Positions 18,039 to 27,238 of a DNA stretch of 64,000 nt are shown piece after piece; positions within the stretch are counted from its first letter, which is position 1, and every line of letters begins with the position of its first letter. A program made the position numbers and the translations under genes. The stretch comes from Sulfomarinibacter sp963733915 (lineage in GTDB: Bacteria > Acidobacteriota > Thermoanaerobaculia > Thermoanaerobaculales > Sulfomarinibacteraceae), in the NCBI GenBank assembly GCA_963733915.1, contig CAVTEP010000006.1, positions 620,001-684,000 on the forward strand, written 5' to 3'. The notes under the pieces were generated by a model. That model did no database searches. It had not been told where the DNA came from and was given only the letters and a program-made list of their open reading frames with translations.

Positions 18039-19350
18039 TGTTCTTCGGATGCATGTCAGTCTCACCGGTCAGACCATATCCCTCGACTGCAACGACTTGA
18101 TCCCCGTCCTTCAAGAACCTCAGCCGGAAATGGTCAATCCCATCCAATAAGAAGTCGCTGTCGGAGATCGGGACCAGCTTCAGCTTGGGGCGGCCCTCCC
18201 TCTGATAGAACAGAGAATTGCCTTCGAGCGTGATCGTCCGGGGGCCGTAGCTTCCCGTATAGGAGCGCATCGTTTCTTCATCGAGAGTCACCGGGTTCAA
18301 GGCGGCCTCGTACATGGCGTGATACCACTCGTAGTAAGACGCGAACCGAGGATCGCTTTCCGTCTCCGAAAGTTTTTTGCTGGCGATCGCCAGCGCCGTC
18401 TCCAGCGCCTTTTCCTGGGCGACCTCGACATCGGGCTCGACACCGACCTCCTCCCAATTCGTCTTCGTGATCGGGTTGACGGCGCGCGCAAAGGGCAGGC
18501 TCATCATGAAACGGTCGGTGAGGATCACCCACTTGTTGTCGTGGGCGCCGCCCCCGGTAGTCTCCCCGATGATCAGGGCGCGCTTCATGTTCTTGAGGTT
18601 GTAGGCAAACTCTTCAGCCGCCGAAAACGTCCGCTTGCTGGTCAACACGTAGAGGTCGACCTCGTTCAGCCGCTTGCCGGGGAGGTAGGTGTAGGTCCAA
18701 TACTGGGTCAGCTTTTCCCTGTCCAGGTACGAGAATGAATTGAGGTGTTTGCGGGGATTGTCCACGAAATAGCTGCAGAGAAACTGGACCATCTCAGGGG
18801 AACCTCCGCCGTTGGTTCGAAGGTCGATGATCAGGGCGTCGGTACCAGCGAGAAAACTCAACGCTCCGATGGCGGTTTGATATGCATCCTGGTCATAGCT
18901 GAACTCGTCGAATTTGAAATACCCGATGTTGCCAGGGAGAACCTTGATTTCCTGAAACCCGTAGTTGGCGGTTCGGTCGCGCCATGCCTGGAGCATGATC
19001 GCCTCGTCGTCGAGCTCTTGTTTTTCTCGTTCGTTCTTTATCCAATCCGGGTTGAACCAGACAGTGAGATGGCGATCCTCGTGGACCGACATCAGATCGT
19101 CGGTGACCGATCGGGCAAAGTCCTGCGGTTGACCAATGTCGTCGTACCTGCCCGACCCGAGATTGCTCTTGAGCAGGCGGACATACTCCTCGGTGATATC
19201 GGGGAAGATGTACTCGCGCTCCAGGTTCTCGCACAGGGCATCGATAACGGCTTTCTTCTCGGTGCTGTCGATTGCAGTCTGCGGTTCCTGACCGAAAAGC
19301 ACGAAAGACGACAGAAAAAGCAGGATGATCGGGTGAATGATCGTTTTCAT
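18034..19350 (-). CDS. S41 family peptidase (tail-specific/IRBP-like), secreted
   Basis: 438-residue exported serine peptidase. Residues 1-20 are a signal peptide (MKTIIHPIILLFLSSFVLFG). The body matches S41 interphotoreceptor-retinoid-binding-like proteins: an N-terminal helical domain, then G-N-I-G-Y-F-K-F-D-E-F, ALIIDLRTNGGGSPEMVQFL, and the nucleophile context T-S-K-R-T-F-S-A-A-E-E-F with Ser near 242. GETTGGGAH follows. There is no obvious PDZ domain, as in IRBP-type members. A C-terminal beta-rich extension (residues ~345-438, YTGSYGPRTITLEGN...) resembles domains found after S41 or beta-lactamase modules. Base composition is less GC-rich than its neighbours, and the gene stands alone on the minus strand. 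Confidence 0.9.
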   Translation of the reverse strand: MKTIIHPIILLFLSSFVLFGQEPQTAIDSTEKKAVIDALCENLEREYIFPDITEEYVRLLKSNLGSGRYDDIGQPQDFARSVTDDLMSVHEDRHLTVWFNPDWIKNEREKQELDDEAIMLQAWRDRTANYGFQEIKVLPGNIGYFKFDEFSYDQDAYQTAIGALSFLAGTDALIIDLRTNGGGSPEMVQFLCSYFVDNPRKHLNSFSYLDREKLTQYWTYTYLPGKRLNEVDLYVLTSKRTFSAAEEFAYNLKNMKRALIIGETTGGGAHDNKWVILTDRFMMSLPFARAVNPITKTNWEEVGVEPDVEVAQEKALETALAIASKKLSETESDPRFASYYEWYHAMYEAALNPVTLDEETMRSYTGSYGPRTITLEGNSLFYQREGRPKLKLVPISDSDFLLDGIDHFRLRFLKDGDQVVAVEGYGLTGETDMHPKNS

Positions 19351-19559
19351 GAATTGTTCCCCCTCGAATTTTGAGACTCAAAAAGAAAAGCCGGATTTGC
19401 TTCTCTTATCAATACGTCGCGATGTTCCGAACAGTTTTGTCGATCGAATCTGCCGCCCGTTAGACACAGGTCGCAGAGGCGTGCTTGACGGTATGGTGAT
19501 GAACACTACCAGTCGGATGGAGGAGGTGCCAACGATTATGGGTCGTTGGCACCTCTCCG
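19351..19559. other. Intergenic region between S41 peptidase and DUF4920-cupin genes
   Basis: No gene is seen. It presumably holds the S41 promoter near its low-coordinate end (an A/T-rich patch around 19375-19440) and the 3' hairpin of the cupin gene at 19523-19555. Confidence 0.4.
19523..19555. terminator. Perfect 13-bp stem hairpin just downstream of the cupin gene
   Basis: Stem GAGGTGCCAACGA pairs with TCGTTGGCACCTC around a 7-nt loop. It begins about 5 nt beyond the stop of the minus-strand DUF4920-cupin gene. No T-tract follows on the minus strand, so it may be an RNA-stabilising 3' hairpin more than a classical intrinsic terminator. Its GGTGCC/GGCACC ends also resemble the REP-like motif found at 36.9-43 kb. 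Confidence 0.6.
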
Positions 19560-20399
19560 CTAACGCGAAGTCGGCACCGAAGCATGAGCGTGCGGAACGG
19601 CCGGCTCTGGCTCGAGGTTACGCGCGTACACCAGCATCAGGTTCGCCTCGACGTCGCTTTCGTTGCGGACGTCGAATACGACCCCGGCGGGAATGTAGCT
19701 CATCTCGGAAGCTCGCAGCGGCAACGGCTCCCGGTCACCGCGGTGTACGACAACGATGCCTTCAAGGCACACGACCATCCAGCGGTTGCCACCGGTGCTC
19801 GGCCGTGGGACCACCTCGCCCGGTGCGACGATCCGCCTCCCGATTCCGAGGCCTTCGGCCTCGAACTCCACGAGATCGAGATCGACGAAATCGGCGGACG
19901 CCTCCCTGATCCCGGCCGGCGGAGGCGGCGCGGCACGGGTGCCACCGATGGTCGCGCCGCGGACGTCCATCCGAAAGGCCAGCGAGTACTCCGGAATCGC
20001 CTCCCCCGGCCGGTACGAGTGTTGCTGCCAATGCGCGACCCGGTCGCGAGGGTAGACCTTCTGGTAGAAGCGGCCCTCGACGATCGCGTCCAGGCCGGCA
20101 CAGTCCGTCGGGAAAGTGTGGGAAAGACCCGGAAAGTTGACGACGATACCTTCGCCGCCGCCGGTTGCCGGCACCACCTCGACAAAGCAGCCCTCCTCGG
20201 TGCAGACCGACGCGATGCGCCCCGCAATGCGCACCTCTCGGTCGTGGAATGCCGCCGGGTCGGCGAGGATGGTGGCAATGGGCGTCGTCTCGACCATCTC
20301 CAGCGACTCGCCCAGGTGGATCCACGCATCTTCATCGGCACCCACGACAGTCACGAGCACCAGCGGCAGCGCAGCCGCGAACAGTCTCAACTCGCTCAT
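19560..20399 (-). CDS. Secreted DUF4920-cupin fusion protein
   Basis: 279-residue exported protein with signal peptide MSELRLFAAALPLVLVTVVG. Residues ~35-145 match a DUF4920-like OB-fold domain (FHDREVRIAGRIASVCTEEGCFVEV, FYQKVYPRDRVAHWQQ). Residues ~190-265 form a cupin (IVAPGEVVPRPSTGGNRWMVVCLEGIVVVHRG, ADVEANLMLVYARN-like close). The second half lacks an obvious complete His triad, so metal binding is uncertain. The start at 20399 has GGAGGAGCG immediately upstream; longer upstream reading is non-coding. It is monocistronic and followed by a strong hairpin. Function unknown. Confidence 0.7.
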   Translation of the reverse strand: MSELRLFAAALPLVLVTVVGADEDAWIHLGESLEMVETTPIATILADPAAFHDREVRIAGRIASVCTEEGCFVEVVPATGGGEGIVVNFPGLSHTFPTDCAGLDAIVEGRFYQKVYPRDRVAHWQQHSYRPGEAIPEYSLAFRMDVRGATIGGTRAAPPPPAGIREASADFVDLDLVEFEAEGLGIGRRIVAPGEVVPRPSTGGNRWMVVCLEGIVVVHRGDREPLPLRASEMSYIPAGVVFDVRNESDVEANLMLVYARNLEPEPAVPHAHASVPTSR

Positions 20400-20795
20400 C
20401 GCTCCTCCACTGGTTGACAAGTGTAGGCGTGCGCGGTCGTGAGTGGAAGGGATGAAAGCGCGGATCGAAAAAAACCGATTGTTGGAACTCGAGACCCGTT
20501 CGTTGACTCGCGATGAGATCAGGCGATGACAAGAATGATTCTTTCTGTGAGCTTCTCTGTGCCTCTGTGACTCTGTGGTTTTCGGTTGGCGAACCGAGTC
20601 AACACGAAATCCCACGGCCATGAGTGAAATGTTCGAAGAACCACAGAGGCACAGAGTCACAGAGGCTTCCACAGAGGTTTTTGTTTGTGGGTTATCCAAG
20701 CTGCCGGGCGCAGAGGTGATGGTGCACACAGCTACCAGAAACAGACGCGTGTGATACTGGAAGATACGGATAAAGATCCGGGTTAGGACCAATGT
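20400..20795. repeat. Intergenic region with CACAGAG-type inverted/tandem repeat
   Basis: No gene is supported. The words TCTGTGCCTCTGTGACTCTGTGG (about 20556-20578) and their near-complement CCACAGAGGCACAGAGTCACAGAGG (20641-20665) flank a ~60-bp spacer, followed by one more CACAGAGG. The arms are built from the 7-8-bp unit CACAGAG(G/T). The region also carries the promoters of the flanking divergent genes. Confidence 0.6.
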
Positions 20796-21248
20796 ATGAA
20801 GAAATGGCTTCAACGTGTCGTGCCCGATTTGTTTCTGGCCGCGGTGGTGGCATTGCTCGTGACCGTGGCGATGAATCAGCTTGACGGCATGGAGACCGTA
20901 CGGATGGGTGAAGACGCGCGCGCGGCAGCCGAGGACGGTCTGAGCTTTGACGAGCGGATCGAGGTTTTCGACAGTTCCATTCGACGTTCGACCCTCCTCC
21001 ACCTCCCGGTGCTGATCGCCCTCGGCGGTGTCGTCGTCGGCCTGGCGTGCCGCAATCGCCGCTGGGCGTGGCTGACCGCGATCGGCTCCATCCTCCCCGC
21101 CCTGATCATGGGGATCGCTTTTTTTGTCGACCGGCCGTTGCCCGCCAGTTTCCTGGTGACAGCGTATTCGGCCCTCGCGGTCACGACGGCTCTCGCAGGA
21201 TCCGCGCTGCGTCGAAGGCTGGCGCCGGTGAGAGTTCCGTCAGAATAA
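20796..21248 (+). CDS. Small four-helix membrane protein, unknown function
   Basis: 150 residues with four predicted membrane helices: ~10-28, 70-84, 91-109 and 116-134. A soluble, acidic loop lies between helices 1 and 2 (residues 30-66). It opens with the amphipathic stretch MKKWLQRVVPDLFLAAVVA. I recognise no family. The start ATG has no strong ribosome-binding site. The next gene is convergent, so it is probably transcribed alone. Confidence 0.65.
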   Translation: MKKWLQRVVPDLFLAAVVALLVTVAMNQLDGMETVRMGEDARAAAEDGLSFDERIEVFDSSIRRSTLLHLPVLIALGGVVVGLACRNRRWAWLTAIGSILPALIMGIAFFVDRPLPASFLVTAYSALAVTTALAGSALRRRLAPVRVPSE

Positions 21249-21322
21249 TCGATCTACAGCGATCAAGAGCGCGCATCATGGCGTCGAAACGGCCTACCCG
21301 GCGCCGCACCCACTCGGTCTGC

Positions 21323-22597
21323 TCATGCTCGCCCACCGTAGCGGTCCGCACGGAAGGGTTCCGGATCGAAGCTCGGCGTTTCTCCGCACATCAACTCCGC
21401 CAGCAAGCGCCCGGTCCCCGGAGCCGTCTTGAGGCCGGTCATCTGATGTCCGGTGGCCAGCCACAGGTTCCGGCATCCACCGGAGCGACCGATCGCGGGC
21501 ATGCCGTCGGGCAGGCACGCACGCAGCCCCCTCCAGACCTCGATCTCGCCGAGCGGCTCGCCGAGCGCGAGCATTCCTCGCGCTCCGGCGACGATCGCAT
21601 CGAGTCGGCGCTGATTGACCGTCAGGTCCTCGCCGACCAACTCGAGGGTCCCCGAGATCCTCAGGCTCGCGGCGTGGGGGTTGACCGCGATCTTGCGCTC
21701 CGCGAGGTAGAGCGGCCGCAGCGGCTGGGGGTCGAGCGGCGGCACGACGACCGAGTAGCCCTTGGCGCCGAGCACCGGGATTCGAATTCCGAGCTTTTGA
21801 CCCAAGGACCGCGACCACGCGCCCGCGGCCAGCACGAACTCGCTCGCCGAGAACCGGCCGCGCGTCGTTTGCAGTGAAAGCAGCGACGCGGAACCTCGCT
21901 CGGCCTCGAGCACCTCGGCGTCCTCGATGATCTCGACCCCCGCCCGCCGCGCCGTTTTCGCCAGCGCCAGGACCGCCGGGTAGGGCTCGCACTGAGCATC
22001 TCGAGGGTAGAACAGCCCGCCGATCTGGCGCCCACGAATCGCCGGCTCGCGCTCGCTCACCTGGTCCGCGTTCCAGGGCTCGAATGGCACGCCGCTCCGG
22101 GCGGTGAGCTCCGCCAGCGCCCTCCCGGCGTCGAGGCCCTTGCGGCTTTCGAAAACGGCCAGCAGGCCGGCACGGGCAAAGCCGAAGGGCTCCGTCTCGG
22201 ACTCGTGGGCGAGCCGTTCCCAGGCGTCGACGCTCCACCGGCACAGCTCGACCAGCGCCGCCACGCCGCGTTCGAAGCGAGGCCTTCGACTCGCGGCAAG
22301 AAAACCGATCAGCCAGGCGGCCAGCGCCGGGTCGGCACGCGGCCGGATGTAGAACGGGCTCTCCGGATCGGCCAGCCAGCGCAGCGCCTTGCGCCACTGC
22401 CCGGGCACCGCCAGCGGCAGCGCCAGCGAAGGGGTCAACCAGCCCGCGTTGCCATAGGAGCACCCGTGGCCGATCCGGTCGCGTTCCAGCACACGGACCG
22501 AGACGTCGCGCCGAGCAAGCTCGAGGGCGCACGCGAGACCGACGACCCCGCCCCCGATCACGACAACCTCCACCCCACTCGACTGCTCGTGCGACAT
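21323..22597 (-). CDS. FAD-dependent D-amino acid dehydrogenase-like oxidoreductase (DadA family)
   Basis: 424-residue DAO-family flavoenzyme. The N-terminal FAD Rossmann motif is V-V-V-I-G-G-G-V-V-G-L-A-C-A. DadA-type segments follow: GCSYGNAGWLTPSLALPLAVPGQ, the substrate-domain region RPRADPALAAWLIGFL, and the C-terminal WLATGHQMTGLKTAPGTGRLLAELM. It likely oxidatively deaminates D-amino acids, delivering electrons to the respiratory chain. Glycine oxidase or hydroxyproline-2-epimerase-linked oxidases are alternatives. The ATG at 22597 follows CTGGAGGAACGGGG. There is no operon partner on the minus strand. Confidence 0.85.
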   Translation of the reverse strand: MSHEQSSGVEVVVIGGGVVGLACALELARRDVSVRVLERDRIGHGCSYGNAGWLTPSLALPLAVPGQWRKALRWLADPESPFYIRPRADPALAAWLIGFLAASRRPRFERGVAALVELCRWSVDAWERLAHESETEPFGFARAGLLAVFESRKGLDAGRALAELTARSGVPFEPWNADQVSEREPAIRGRQIGGLFYPRDAQCEPYPAVLALAKTARRAGVEIIEDAEVLEAERGSASLLSLQTTRGRFSASEFVLAAGAWSRSLGQKLGIRIPVLGAKGYSVVVPPLDPQPLRPLYLAERKIAVNPHAASLRISGTLELVGEDLTVNQRRLDAIVAGARGMLALGEPLGEIEVWRGLRACLPDGMPAIGRSGGCRNLWLATGHQMTGLKTAPGTGRLLAELMCGETPSFDPEPFRADRYGGRA

Positions 22598-22763
22598 CCC
22601 CGTTCCTCCAGCCCGAACCAGGGCTGTCGCGTTATACCACTCCCCGCAACTCGGCGTTTCTCCCGAAACGGGAACGCCGCGCGGTCGCCGTGCTAGCATT
22701 TCGGCATTCGTCAATATCGAGCGGCGAAATTTTCGGGAACGCACCCGCATCAAGGAGCCGAGC

Positions 22764-23183
22764 ATGCATCAAAGAGCCGCCGTCTACGTCATCGACGCCG
22801 AGCGCGAGTTGACGACAGTCGCCGCCGGCGACGCGCTCGATCTGCCCAACGGGGTGCTCGACAGCAGGACGCACGACGGCATCGTGGCGGCGACGGCCGG
22901 CGGCGCCGCGGTCTATCTGCTGGACGAGGACGGCGAGCGCCTCGACATCGCGACGCTCCCGAGCGGTGGTCTCGACGGCATCGTCGAAACCGAGGACGGC
23001 CGATTGCTGGTCTCGAGCTGGGAGGGTTCGGCGGTCTACGCGGTCGGTCCGGGCGGAGAGGTCACGACCGTGGCCAAGGACCTGCCGGCGCCGGCGGACA
23101 TCGGCTGGGACGCCGGCCGTGAGCTGCTCCTGGTGCCACTCTTCAACGACGATGCGGTGATCATCAGCCCGCTTCAGCGATGA
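22764..23183 (+). CDS. SMP-30/gluconolactonase-like beta-propeller fragment (5' truncated)
   Basis: 139 residues made only of propeller blades: V-Y-V-I-D-A-E-R-E-L-T-T, LPNGVLDSR, GGLDGIVETEDGRLLVSSWEGSAVYAV and PADIGWDAGRELLLVPLFNDD. The family is normally ~300 residues with a signal peptide, so the N-terminal half is missing here. Even so, an ATG at 22764 has AAGGAGC upstream, so the fragment may be translated. Its TGA overlaps the ATG of the GH47 gene (ATGA at 23180), implying translational coupling. It could be a remnant retained for coupling. Enzymatic activity is doubtful. Confidence 0.65.
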   Translation: MHQRAAVYVIDAERELTTVAAGDALDLPNGVLDSRTHDGIVAATAGGAAVYLLDEDGERLDIATLPSGGLDGIVETEDGRLLVSSWEGSAVYAVGPGGEVTTVAKDLPAPADIGWDAGRELLLVPLFNDDAVIISPLQR

Positions 23184-24553
23184 TCGAAGGCTTTCGAGGC
23201 GGCGTCGCAGCGCTCCTCCTCCTCACGGTACTCGTGACCGGCTGCGGCCCAGAAGGCGCCCACCGGACCGACGCCGAGAACGGGCCCGCGATGGCCGCGG
23301 CCGTGCGGGCCGAATTCCTTCACGCCTGGCGCGGCTACGAACACTACGCATGGGGCCATGATGAGCTCGCTCCCCTCTCGAAGGTCGGTCGCGATTGGCA
23401 CGAGTCGACCCTGCTGATGACCCCGGTCGACTCGCTCGACACCTTGATCCTGATGGGTCTCGACGACGAGGCGGCGAAGGTGCGCGAGTACATCGTCTCG
23501 CATCTGCGCTTCGACCGTCCGATCACCGTCCAGGTCTTCGAGATCACGATCCGCGAGCTCGGCGGCCTGTTGTCGGCGTACCAGATGACCGGCGACCAGC
23601 GTCTGCTGGCGCTCGCCGAGGAGCTGGGCGATCGCCTGCTGCCGGCCTTCGAGTCGCCAACCGGAATGCCGTATCGATACGTTGACCTCGCGAGCGGCGT
23701 GTCGAGCGGCACCGAGTCCAACCCGGCCGAGATCGGCACCCTGATCCTCGAGTTCGGCACTCTCGGCAGGCTCACGGGACGAGAGGAGTTCTACGATAAG
23801 GCCAAGCGCGCGGTGGTCGAGCTCCACCGGCGTCGCGCGCCCGAAACCGGGCTCGTCGGCGAGAAGATCGACGTCGAGACGGGCGAGTGGACGAGCACGA
23901 AGAGTCTGGTCGGAGCGCGCGTCGACTCGTACCTCGAGTACCTGCTCAAGTGCGAGCGCCTGTTCGGCGACGCCGAGTGCGGCACAATGTGGCGCGAGGC
24001 GCGAGACGCCATGAATCGCTATCTCGCCGACGAGACCGCGGACGGCCTCTGGTACGGCGAAGCCGACATGACGACCGGCGAGCGTACGGCGACCCGGTAT
24101 GGCGCGCTCCACGCCTTCCTGCCCGGCCTGCTGGCGCTCGACGGCGACCTCGACCGCGCGCGCCGGCTTCAGGAGTCGAACCTCAGGATGTGGCGGCTGC
24201 AAGGCATCGAGCCCGAGGTCCTGGACTACCGGACGATGGAGGTGGTTGCCCCCGGCTACCAGCTCCGGCCGGAGATCATGGAGTCCGCCTACGTCCTCCA
24301 CGAGACGACCGGAGATCCACGCTATCTCGAGATGGGGAGAATCTTCTTCGAAGCTCTCCAGCGCCACTGCCGAACCGAGGCCGGCTACACGATCCTGGAG
24401 AGCGTGGTGACCAAGGAGCAGGGCGACCGCATGCACAGCTTCTTTCTCGCCGAAACCCTCAAGTACCTCTACCTCCTCTATGCTCCCGACGCCCTCGACT
24501 TCGATACGGTCGTGTTCAACACCGAGGCCCATCCGCTCAGCCGGACGTCGTGA
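23180..24553 (+). CDS. GH47 family alpha-mannosidase-like lipoprotein
   Basis: 457-residue protein with a lipobox L-V-T-G-C (Cys22), so probably membrane-anchored outside the cytoplasm. GH47 hallmarks are plain: DSLDTLILMG, FEITIRELGGLLSAY, YQLRPEIMESAYVL with TGDPRY, DRMHSFFLAETLKYLYLLY and the Ca2+-site tail F-N-T-E-A-H-P-L near the C-terminus. Characterised family members are inverting alpha-1,2-mannosidases, best known from eukaryotic ER/Golgi. Bacterial members are less studied. It is coupled to the upstream propeller fragment by a 4-nt overlap. A role in trimming mannose-rich glycans from environmental glycoproteins is inference. Confidence 0.9.
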   Translation: MIEGFRGGVAALLLLTVLVTGCGPEGAHRTDAENGPAMAAAVRAEFLHAWRGYEHYAWGHDELAPLSKVGRDWHESTLLMTPVDSLDTLILMGLDDEAAKVREYIVSHLRFDRPITVQVFEITIRELGGLLSAYQMTGDQRLLALAEELGDRLLPAFESPTGMPYRYVDLASGVSSGTESNPAEIGTLILEFGTLGRLTGREEFYDKAKRAVVELHRRRAPETGLVGEKIDVETGEWTSTKSLVGARVDSYLEYLLKCERLFGDAECGTMWREARDAMNRYLADETADGLWYGEADMTTGERTATRYGALHAFLPGLLALDGDLDRARRLQESNLRMWRLQGIEPEVLDYRTMEVVAPGYQLRPEIMESAYVLHETTGDPRYLEMGRIFFEALQRHCRTEAGYTILESVVTKEQGDRMHSFFLAETLKYLYLLYAPDALDFDTVVFNTEAHPLSRTS

Positions 24554-24619
24554 CCCGAGCGCTCCGCGATGCCTCGGCGCGCTCCGTGAGCTTCGCGCGT
24601 CGCTCAGCCGCCACCGACC

Positions 24620-25813
24620 TCACGCGACGCCGGGTCGTTCGATCCAGGGGTTCTCGTGCGGAGGGCCGTCGGTCAACATCAGGCGGTTTCGGGTCAGATC
24701 CATGACGATCCCCGCCAATGAGGATATCGACGGATACGCATCCTGATTCTGACTGATGGGATACGGAAGACCCTCACGGGAGGCCAGCACCTCCTCCATC
24801 CTGACGACTGGATCGGCGTCATGTTGCTCCGCAATGCTTGACAGAATCTGCGCCGAGGCATAACGAGTCATCGTCCACGGATCGCGACCGCTCGTACAGC
24901 CCACGGCGAGCGAGGGACTGACGAAGTGATTGGTGTGGACGAGGCTCGCGCCGTCCGGGCGCAAGGTGGCAACGGTGTCCGGTGTGATCTCCAGATCGAG
25001 GGCCGCGGGCCCGGCGGCGCCGTGCTGGGCCATGAGGAAGTTTGCGGAGGCACAGCGCGGGGACGCCGCCACGACCTCGACCGCCTGCTCGATCGACCGA
25101 CAGGTGAGAACGGCCCGCAGCAGGCAGTGAATCGGAACTCCGAACCGACCCGGCGGTGCGTCGGACGCATGGCTCAGAAAGTTGAGGCAGACGCCCAGGC
25201 GGTCGTGGTTGAAGCCGATCTTCGCCAACATCCCGGCCTCGGTCAGGGTCACCAGCGGCGGCGCACTGTCGGGCTCGAGACGCAGGACCACCGGTGCGTC
25301 GGCCAGGGCCGGGTCCCAGTCCCAGTTCTGTCCGAGCGCCACCGCCGGCTTTCCGTCCGCCTCGCCAAACAGGGCCAGCGCCGTACACGCCGGGACCTGC
25401 TCTCTCTGGATCCGGGTCTCTGCGATCGCCAATATATCGGTCCGCGCGTTGATGAGGACAATCTCATCGAGCGTCAGCTTCGCCCCTTTCGCGATGCCGT
25501 CCATTTCTTCGACCATTTTCGGGAAGTGCTCTTCAATCACCGGCACGAAGCCTCGTGCGATCTCCATCAGCTGTGCTGTGGGGACCTGTCCGGACAGACC
25601 AAGGTACTGTTTGTAGAAGGCCAGGTTGTAGTCGATCTGGGCGGCAAAGGTCCGGCCGTGAGCCATGCCCAGCTCTCCCGGCCTGCCCTTTGCTTGAAGC
25701 TCGGGAAAAGCGAGCCGGCCCCCATCGGTGCCCCAGACCCGCGATCCGCCCAACATCGCACCCGCTCCCAGGACCGTCATGGAGCCGACGAACCGGCGTC
25801 GATCCATCTTCAT
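24620..25813 (-). CDS. C45 family acyltransferase/amidohydrolase, Tat-exported
   Basis: 397-residue Ntn-hydrolase of the C45 group (isopenicillin-N acyltransferase-like). The N-terminus D-R-R-R-F-V-G-S followed by a hydrophobic run is a Tat signal. The body has GELGMAHGRTF, then the processing site V-P-A-C-T-A-L-A with Cys143 as presumptive nucleophile, and ALGQNWDWDP. VHTNHFVSP follows later. Members hydrolyse or transfer acyl groups on amides, including N-acyl amino acids and beta-lactams. It is divergent from a second C45 gene at 26068, with ~250 bp between their starts, so coordinated regulation is possible. Confidence 0.85.
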   Translation of the reverse strand: MKMDRRRFVGSMTVLGAGAMLGGSRVWGTDGGRLAFPELQAKGRPGELGMAHGRTFAAQIDYNLAFYKQYLGLSGQVPTAQLMEIARGFVPVIEEHFPKMVEEMDGIAKGAKLTLDEIVLINARTDILAIAETRIQREQVPACTALALFGEADGKPAVALGQNWDWDPALADAPVVLRLEPDSAPPLVTLTEAGMLAKIGFNHDRLGVCLNFLSHASDAPPGRFGVPIHCLLRAVLTCRSIEQAVEVVAASPRCASANFLMAQHGAAGPAALDLEITPDTVATLRPDGASLVHTNHFVSPSLAVGCTSGRDPWTMTRYASAQILSSIAEQHDADPVVRMEEVLASREGLPYPISQNQDAYPSISSLAGIVMDLTRNRLMLTDGPPHENPWIERPGVA

Positions 25814-26067
25814 AGCTCAACCTTTCAGCGATCGATGACGGGCTGTCGATCGCTCGGTTTCTGCATGAGAACCATACAACGATCGAGCGTCTGATGCGAA
25901 GGTATGACTCCCACGAACAAAGCGCCTGCGCCACAACAACGAGGTGCGCGCCCGATTCCAGCCTCCCGTGATCGGGCGTGACGCCTCGATTGACCGCAAG
26001 GAAACACCCCAATAGAATTCTCCCAGCGCATCCACGGGCCCCGTAATCGCAAGAACAGGAGCTCCAC

Positions 26068-27225
26068 ATGGCCGTCACCGCCAGACATTCCGTCCTCCTT
26101 CTCACGCTCTCGTTGATATCGGCGATCACCGTTTCGCCGGCGCTGGTATCACGGGCTTCGCAGCAAGCGCCCAACGCTCAAAACCCGACAACGATCCCGG
26201 TGCGCGTCGTCCACGCCAAGGGCAGCCACTACGATGTGGGCTACCAGATCGGCACCGCGTTGAAGACCAACCTGGTCCGCGAGGTGGAGGCGATGCAAGA
26301 GGAGAGCGGCTGGGCGGTGTTCAAGGCCGAAGCCGAGCTCTTCCTGCAGTACTCCAAAAAGTACGTGCCCGAGTATGTGGCCGAGATCCAGGGCGCGGCC
26401 GATGCCGCGGGCCTCGAGCTCGAGGACCTCTTCGCGACCGTGTGCGAGGAGATCGGCGACTCGAACTACCGGTATCCACGGGGATGTTCGGACCTCGTCG
26501 CCTCCAACGACGTGACTCGGGACGGCACCGTCCTGGTGGCGCACAACAACGACACCTCGGCGTCCATCCAGGACGACGTCACAATCATCCACTACGAGGT
26601 CGACGGCGAACCGGAGATCGTCGCCGTGGGCTACGGCGGTCTCGGGATCAGCGTCGGTTACAACTCGGCCGGCATCAGCCTGACGGGCAATCAGCTCAAT
26701 TCGAATGACATGAGGCCAGGGGTTCCGCGCATGCTCCTGGTGCGGAAGATCCTGGCGGCCGAGACCATCGGGCAGGCGATCGATGCGGCGATTCTCCAGC
26801 CCCGGGCCTCGAACTACAACCAGGTGATCACGGACAAAAACGGCGAGATTTACAGCATCGAGGGGTCGGCAACGGACTACGAGCCCATCTACGCCGCGGA
26901 TGGATATCTGGTCCACACCAACCACTACACCTCGGCCTGGATGCGGCGATTCGAGGACGACCCACAGCAGATCACCGCCTCGCTGGTCCGCTACAACCGG
27001 GGCATGCGGTTGATGAAAAACAACGTCGGAAATATCACGATCGAAATGCTGATGGGGTTCCTTTCCGACCATATCAACTACCCGCTGTCCATCTGTCGTC
27101 ACGGCAGGGGGGTCAAGACCACGTTCTCGGTCGTCATCAACCTCGACACCCTCACGATGTATCTCGCCAGAGGCAACCCCTGCGAAGCCGAGTACGCCGA
27201 GTACAACCTCCTTGCTACGAACTGA
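26068..27225 (+). CDS. C45 family autoproteolytic acyltransferase/hydrolase, secreted
   Basis: 385-residue exported C45 protein. Residues 1-30 form a signal peptide. The propeptide-like region S-H-Y-D-V-G-Y-Q-I-G leads to Y-P-R-G-C-S-D-L-V, where Cys140 becomes the N-terminal nucleophile after self-cleavage. Family features follow: VLVAHNNDTSASIQDDV, GYNSAGISLTGNQL, VHTNHYTS. It differs from the minus-strand C45 neighbour in sequence around the nucleophile, so it is not a recent duplicate. It is the first gene of a C45 / M20 / YfcC operon, with only 13 nt to the M20 gene start. Confidence 0.85.
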   Translation: MAVTARHSVLLLTLSLISAITVSPALVSRASQQAPNAQNPTTIPVRVVHAKGSHYDVGYQIGTALKTNLVREVEAMQEESGWAVFKAEAELFLQYSKKYVPEYVAEIQGAADAAGLELEDLFATVCEEIGDSNYRYPRGCSDLVASNDVTRDGTVLVAHNNDTSASIQDDVTIIHYEVDGEPEIVAVGYGGLGISVGYNSAGISLTGNQLNSNDMRPGVPRMLLVRKILAAETIGQAIDAAILQPRASNYNQVITDKNGEIYSIEGSATDYEPIYAADGYLVHTNHYTSAWMRRFEDDPQQITASLVRYNRGMRLMKNNVGNITIEMLMGFLSDHINYPLSICRHGRGVKTTFSVVINLDTLTMYLARGNPCEAEYAEYNLLATN

Positions 27226-27238
27226 AGGCGACCACCAC

